Translations under genes and position numbers: made by a program
Shown: piece by piece, positions 42,281 to 45,305 of the stretch
Layout of the letters: each line of letters opens with the position of its first letter
Numbering within the stretch: the first letter of the stretch is position 1
Assembly: GCA_945882755.1 (NCBI GenBank)
Contig: CAMCWS010000126.1
Location: 1-45,305 of the forward strand
Length of the DNA: 45,305 nt
Reading direction: 5' to 3'
Origin: Bordetella parapertussis
GTDB lineage: Bacteria; Pseudomonadota; Gammaproteobacteria; Burkholderiales; Burkholderiaceae_C
The notes under the pieces: generated by a model
The model's database searches: none
What the model was told of the DNA's origin: nothing
The model's input: only the letters and a program-made list of their open reading frames with translations

Positions 42281-43864
42281 TCAATTGTTGTTCTTGGCTA
42301 ATAAGGGCAAGGCTACGCCAACTTCACCGCGGCGAATCGCGTCGGCTCGAAGCATCACGGCTTGTTTTTGGCTGTCCGTCATGCGAGCCACGTTCTTGAC
42401 CTGCAAAGCCATACGGACGTTTTGGGCCAGCAGTGTTTCGTGCCGCATCAAAAAATCCCAGTACAGCGTGGTGTAAGGACATGCTTTTTCACCCTCACGC
42501 AGCGCTGGGTCGTAACGGCAACCCTTGCAAGGCCCACCCATGCGCTGTATGTACTTGCCCGTGGCAACATAGGGCTTGCTGGCCATGAGACCGCCATCGC
42601 CGTACTGGCTCATTCCTAAGGTGTTGGGCAATTCCACCCACTCGACCGCGTCCACATAGACCGCCAGGTACCAAGCGTGGACCTGTTGTGGCCGCACGCC
42701 CAGCAGCAGGGCATAAAGGCCCGTCACCATCAGACGCTGTATGTGGTGTGCATAGCCGTGTTCAAGGGTCTGCGTGATGGCGTCTCGTAAGCAGGCCATG
42801 TCGGTCTGACCGGTCCAAAACCAGGCTGGCAATTCTTCCTTGGCATTGAGAGCATTACGCTCGACGTAGCTGGGCATTTGCATCCAGTAAATACCACGCA
42901 CGTATTCGCGCCATCCCAAGATCTGCCTGATAAAGCCCTCAGCGCTTTGAAGCGGCGCATAGCCAGCCCGGTAGGCAGCTTCCACCGCTTGAACCACTTC
43001 GTGCGCATTGAGCAGTTTGAGGTTCATGGCCGAGGACAGATGCGAGTGGTACAGCCAGGGCTCGCCTGGCCACAGGGCATCTTCGTAGCGACCAAAAAGT
43101 GGCAAACGCTCCTCAACAAAGCGCTGCAAGGCTTGCAAGGCTTGACTGCGGGTAACTGGCCAGGCAAAGCTGTCAAGCGTGCCGGGGTGGTTGGCAAAAC
43201 GCGTGTTAACCAGTGCAATCACCTCCTGCGTGAGGGCGTTGGGTTCAAAGGTCGTTCGGGCCGGCACCAAGCCTGGGCCTTGCGGACCAAAGGCTTCTCG
43301 GTTGTCGGCGTCAAAATTCCATTGCCCACCAGCGGGCTTGCCATCATCCATCAGGACGTTGTGGCGTTGTCGCAGCTCTCTGTAAAAGTACTCCAATCGC
43401 AGCGACTTACGCCCATGAGCGTGGTTCGCAAAATCGCGCACTGTCGTAAAGAAGTGCCGGTCTTCGCAGACTTCCAGCTTAAGCCCTACGGCCTCGACCG
43501 TAGCTTTGAGTTGCTGGAACACACGCCAATCGCCCGGTGCAGTCATCACCACGCGCTGTGGTTTCAAACTATTCAGATCTGACTGCAGTTTGGACCCGAG
43601 GCTGCTCAAAGCGGCAACAGCGCTGGTGTCGTCAAGCCGGTGGTAGTGCAGCTGCCGGCCCGATTGACGCAGTGCTTGGGCAAAGTGACGCATGGCGCTC
43701 AAAAATAAAGTGATGCGTTGCTTGCTTGACCAAATGTGGGTGGACTCTTCGTCGGCTTCAGCCATCCATACAGCATCTTGTGCGGTGTCAAAACCGTCAA
43801 AGGCGGCTGCTTCCAAGTCGAGCTGATCTCCCAGTACCAAAATCAGATTTCTGACAGCATGCAT
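42281..43864 (-). CDS. Iron-sulfur bacterial cryptochrome/photolyase (FeS-BCP, (6-4) photolyase type)
   Basis: A 527-aa member of the FeS-BCP class. The four [4Fe-4S] ligands are Cys358, Cys446, Cys449 and Cys462. Their spacings (88, 3 and 13) are identical to those of Agrobacterium PhrB (Cys350, 438, 441, 454). The N-terminus LILVLGDQLDLEAAAFDGFD and the late ELPNTLGMSQYGDGGLMASK are typical. PhrB repairs (6-4) UV photoproducts using FAD and a lumazine antenna; this function is inferred. It leads an operon with crtI-like and ABC transporter genes. Confidence 0.92.
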   Translation of the reverse strand: MHAVRNLILVLGDQLDLEAAAFDGFDTAQDAVWMAEADEESTHIWSSKQRITLFLSAMRHFAQALRQSGRQLHYHRLDDTSAVAALSSLGSKLQSDLNSLKPQRVVMTAPGDWRVFQQLKATVEAVGLKLEVCEDRHFFTTVRDFANHAHGRKSLRLEYFYRELRQRHNVLMDDGKPAGGQWNFDADNREAFGPQGPGLVPARTTFEPNALTQEVIALVNTRFANHPGTLDSFAWPVTRSQALQALQRFVEERLPLFGRYEDALWPGEPWLYHSHLSSAMNLKLLNAHEVVQAVEAAYRAGYAPLQSAEGFIRQILGWREYVRGIYWMQMPSYVERNALNAKEELPAWFWTGQTDMACLRDAITQTLEHGYAHHIQRLMVTGLYALLLGVRPQQVHAWYLAVYVDAVEWVELPNTLGMSQYGDGGLMASKPYVATGKYIQRMGGPCKGCRYDPALREGEKACPYTTLYWDFLMRHETLLAQNVRMALQVKNVARMTDSQKQAVMLRADAIRRGEVGVALPLLAKNNN

Positions 43865-43961
43865 GGTGGCCTTAAAGGGTTGCGGTTGTGATACGAGACA
43901 CCGTCCAGCGGTGCAAGGAATCTCAAGGAAATTACATTTTTACCGACTCAATTTCAAATCA

Positions 43962-44420
43962 TTAACTTCTGAGAGCATGCTTGACCTCGGTTTCAAGCAA
44001 TGGTCTCAGTGTTGCATGAAGATATTTACCGAAATGAATGTTTCTTTGACCTTGTGCGATGTGAACCAGATGGTCACGCTCACTGGGCAAAACTCGAGTG
44101 AGGCTTCTGCGGAAATTTTCTTCACTGTGTCGACGACCAAACATTGACTCGAAAAACACATGGTCATTTTCGATATTAAGTCGCTCATAATCATTGGCAT
44201 GTATTGCGTTGTATAAGTAAGCTGCAAGCAAAGCAAAAATTTCTAGGCATGCAAATGGCAAAATCAAAGTGGCACCCAATATATAAAAGATGACTCCAAT
44301 AGATATTGAAATGATTCCCAATATAAGAAAAATAACAGCCAATTGAATAGGTGAAATGGAGCAATTTCTTTTTAGAAAAAACTCATGTCCATTCTCTTTT
44401 TTGATGCCAATAGTTTCCAC
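43962..44420 (-). CDS. DUF2244 membrane protein
   Basis: A 152-aa protein with two membrane segments (about residues 26-46 and 50-72). EFFLKRNCSISPIQLAVIFL, LILPFACLEIFALLAAYLYN and HANDYERLNIENDHVFFE match DUF2244, a family of short membrane proteins usually placed near cytochrome oxidase genes. Here no oxidase gene is visible. Function is unknown. It is monocistronic, 98 bases from the photolyase start on the same strand. Confidence 0.85.
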   Translation of the reverse strand: METIGIKKENGHEFFLKRNCSISPIQLAVIFLILGIISISIGVIFYILGATLILPFACLEIFALLAAYLYNAIHANDYERLNIENDHVFFESMFGRRHSEENFRRSLTRVLPSERDHLVHIAQGQRNIHFGKYLHATLRPLLETEVKHALRS

Positions 44421-44525
44421 GGTTAAATCTTCAGATTATTTTGTAGGCATGCATAGTAATTCAAGTTCTGCATTTTTTTAATATCCACTGTCGCATACAG
44501 TATTTGTTTTTCATCCTGTAATCGA

Positions 44526-45242
44526 ATGGTTGCCACCATGACTCCACTTTATGCATCTCCACAGTTCAAAGCACTTGTCATCGGTGCAAATGGCGCAATT
44601 GGAAGTGCATTTGTCAACGCGTTTCAGTCTGATCCAAATTGCCTCCATGTAGAGGCGGTATCTCGCGAATCCCCCAGCGGCTTTGATTTATTGAATGAAG
44701 AATCAATTCGGGTTCAAGCTTCATTGTCTACTTCTGCAGGTCCTTTCGACATAATTATTGATGCCACAGGTGCATTGGAAATAGATGGTCTAGGGCCAGA
44801 AAAATCTCTGATGGGTCTGAACCAGCATCATTTGATGCAATCATTTTTAGTCAATGCAATTGGACCTGCTTTGGTGATTCGACACTTTTCACCGCTGCTA
44901 TCAAAAGGGGCCTCAATCTATGCCAAACTTTCTGCCCGCGTTGGCAGCATTGCTGACAACAAAAAGGGGGGCTGGTATGGATATCGTGCGTCTAAAGCCG
45001 CTTTGAATATGTTGCTTCAAACTGCTGCTATCGAGCTGCAACGTAAAAATACCCATATGCGGGTGGTTGCACTACAGCCAGGCACGGTCAGGTCCAGACT
45101 TTCCAATCCGTTTGTAGGTACGCATACCCATTTGCTAGAACCTGAGAATTCAGTCTCCTCAATGCTTGAAGCCATGAAGCATCTGTCAGTCAGGTCGGGC
45201 GCCCACTTTGTTGACTTTATGGGCAATGAAATACCTTGGTAA
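44526..45242 (+). CDS. SDR family oxidoreductase (C-factor-like)
   Basis: A 238-aa short-chain dehydrogenase. The cofactor motif is VIGANGAIGSAFVNAF, and the catalytic pair is Tyr/Lys in YGYRASKAALNML. A Ser for the triad is in AKLSARVGS. The PGTVRSRLSNPF and FVDFMGNEIPW ends resemble the CsgA/C-factor-like SDR subfamily, which is frequent in photolyase gene neighbourhoods in other bacteria. It is convergent with the partial gene at the right edge. Confidence 0.88.
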   Translation: MVATMTPLYASPQFKALVIGANGAIGSAFVNAFQSDPNCLHVEAVSRESPSGFDLLNEESIRVQASLSTSAGPFDIIIDATGALEIDGLGPEKSLMGLNQHHLMQSFLVNAIGPALVIRHFSPLLSKGASIYAKLSARVGSIADNKKGGWYGYRASKAALNMLLQTAAIELQRKNTHMRVVALQPGTVRSRLSNPFVGTHTHLLEPENSVSSMLEAMKHLSVRSGAHFVDFMGNEIPW

Positions 45243-45272
45243 TCAGCTAAGTGTTGTAATGCATTCTTTAAT

Positions 45273-45305
45273 TTAAATACCCATCACACCACCATCGATT
45301 TTTCT
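45273..45305 (-). CDS. Possible C-terminal tail of another oxidoreductase, cut by window edge
   Basis: The minus strand reads RKIDGGVMGI then a TAA at 45273-45275, in an open frame to the right edge. A DGG near the end is common in SDR proteins, but ten residues cannot prove a family or even coding. Confidence 0.4.
   Translation of the reverse strand, partial: RKIDGGVMGI

Noticed and set aside
42878..43582. 234-codon plus-strand open frame
   Set aside because: It lies wholly antisense to the FeS photolyase, whose four cluster cysteines and full-length family match show the true frame.
1..45305. CRISPR array, prophage or insertion sequence
   Set aside because: No regularly spaced repeats, cas genes, phage structural genes or transposase frames were seen; the only mobile signature is the tRNA-Val repeat cassette.

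Overview
The window is a 45.3 kb piece of a bacterial chromosome, most likely from a freshwater-type betaproteobacterium of the Burkholderiales (Comamonadaceae-like). This rests on gene order: an aromatic aminotransferase divergent from uvrB, then iscR-iscS-iscU-iscA-hscB-hscA-fdx, dnaQ and tRNA-Val. An intracellular PHB depolymerase (phaZ) also fits. Genus cannot be settled from sequence alone. Gene density is high, and many genes overlap by 1 or 4 bases (TGATG, ATGA), so operon structure reads clearly.

Layout. 1-2310 (minus): end-truncated phaZ, a haloacid-dehalogenase-type hydrolase and tyrB. 2427-10654 (plus): uvrB, the complete isc Fe-S assembly operon behind a type 1 IscR site, dnaQ and tRNA-Val(CAC). 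10609-11825: a 1.2 kb cassette holding a HepT/MntA toxin-antitoxin pair, bounded by a 48-bp direct repeat of the tRNA-Val 3' half. 11923-16474 (minus): a catabolic operon (aldehyde dehydrogenase, SDR, class III CoA-transferase, serine hydrolase). 16558-18797 (plus): arsR-arsC-aqpS-arsH, an arsenic operon that uses an aquaporin-type channel and has no pump. 18840-22214 (minus): small secreted protein, PhyH dioxygenase, PQQ-type sugar dehydrogenase, a TMEM220-like membrane protein and a 56-aa DUF2256 protein. 22375-28525: Tim44-domain protein, gltS, egtB-egtD (ergothioneine), two DUF427 proteins and a Lon N-domain protein.

28620-32521 (minus) is the most interesting block: catalase-like protein, DUF2805/TIGR03643 protein, a 58-aa Cys-rich protein, a frameshifted secreted protein, a DUF3429 membrane protein and a cryptochrome/photolyase-family flavoprotein, packed as one apparent operon. 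Divergent from it are a membrane HAMP protein with a single c-type heme motif and no output domain, then an acyltransferase with an SGNH domain, a Tat-exported intradiol-type dioxygenase and a Kef-type antiporter. A second light-related operon lies at 39023-43864 (minus): an iron-sulfur bacterial photolyase whose four cluster cysteines match Agrobacterium PhrB in spacing, a CrtI-type desaturase and a two-gene ABC exporter, all translationally coupled. The window closes with a DUF2244 protein, an SDR and the tail of another gene.

Taken together, the second half is rich in functions for light and oxidative stress: two photolyase-family proteins, a carotenoid-type desaturase, ergothioneine synthesis, a catalase-like protein, a heme sensor-like protein and several conserved families of unknown function. 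The best candidates for undescribed biology are the catalase-to-photolyase operon with its uncharacterised small proteins, and the integrase-less tRNA-flanked toxin-antitoxin cassette.
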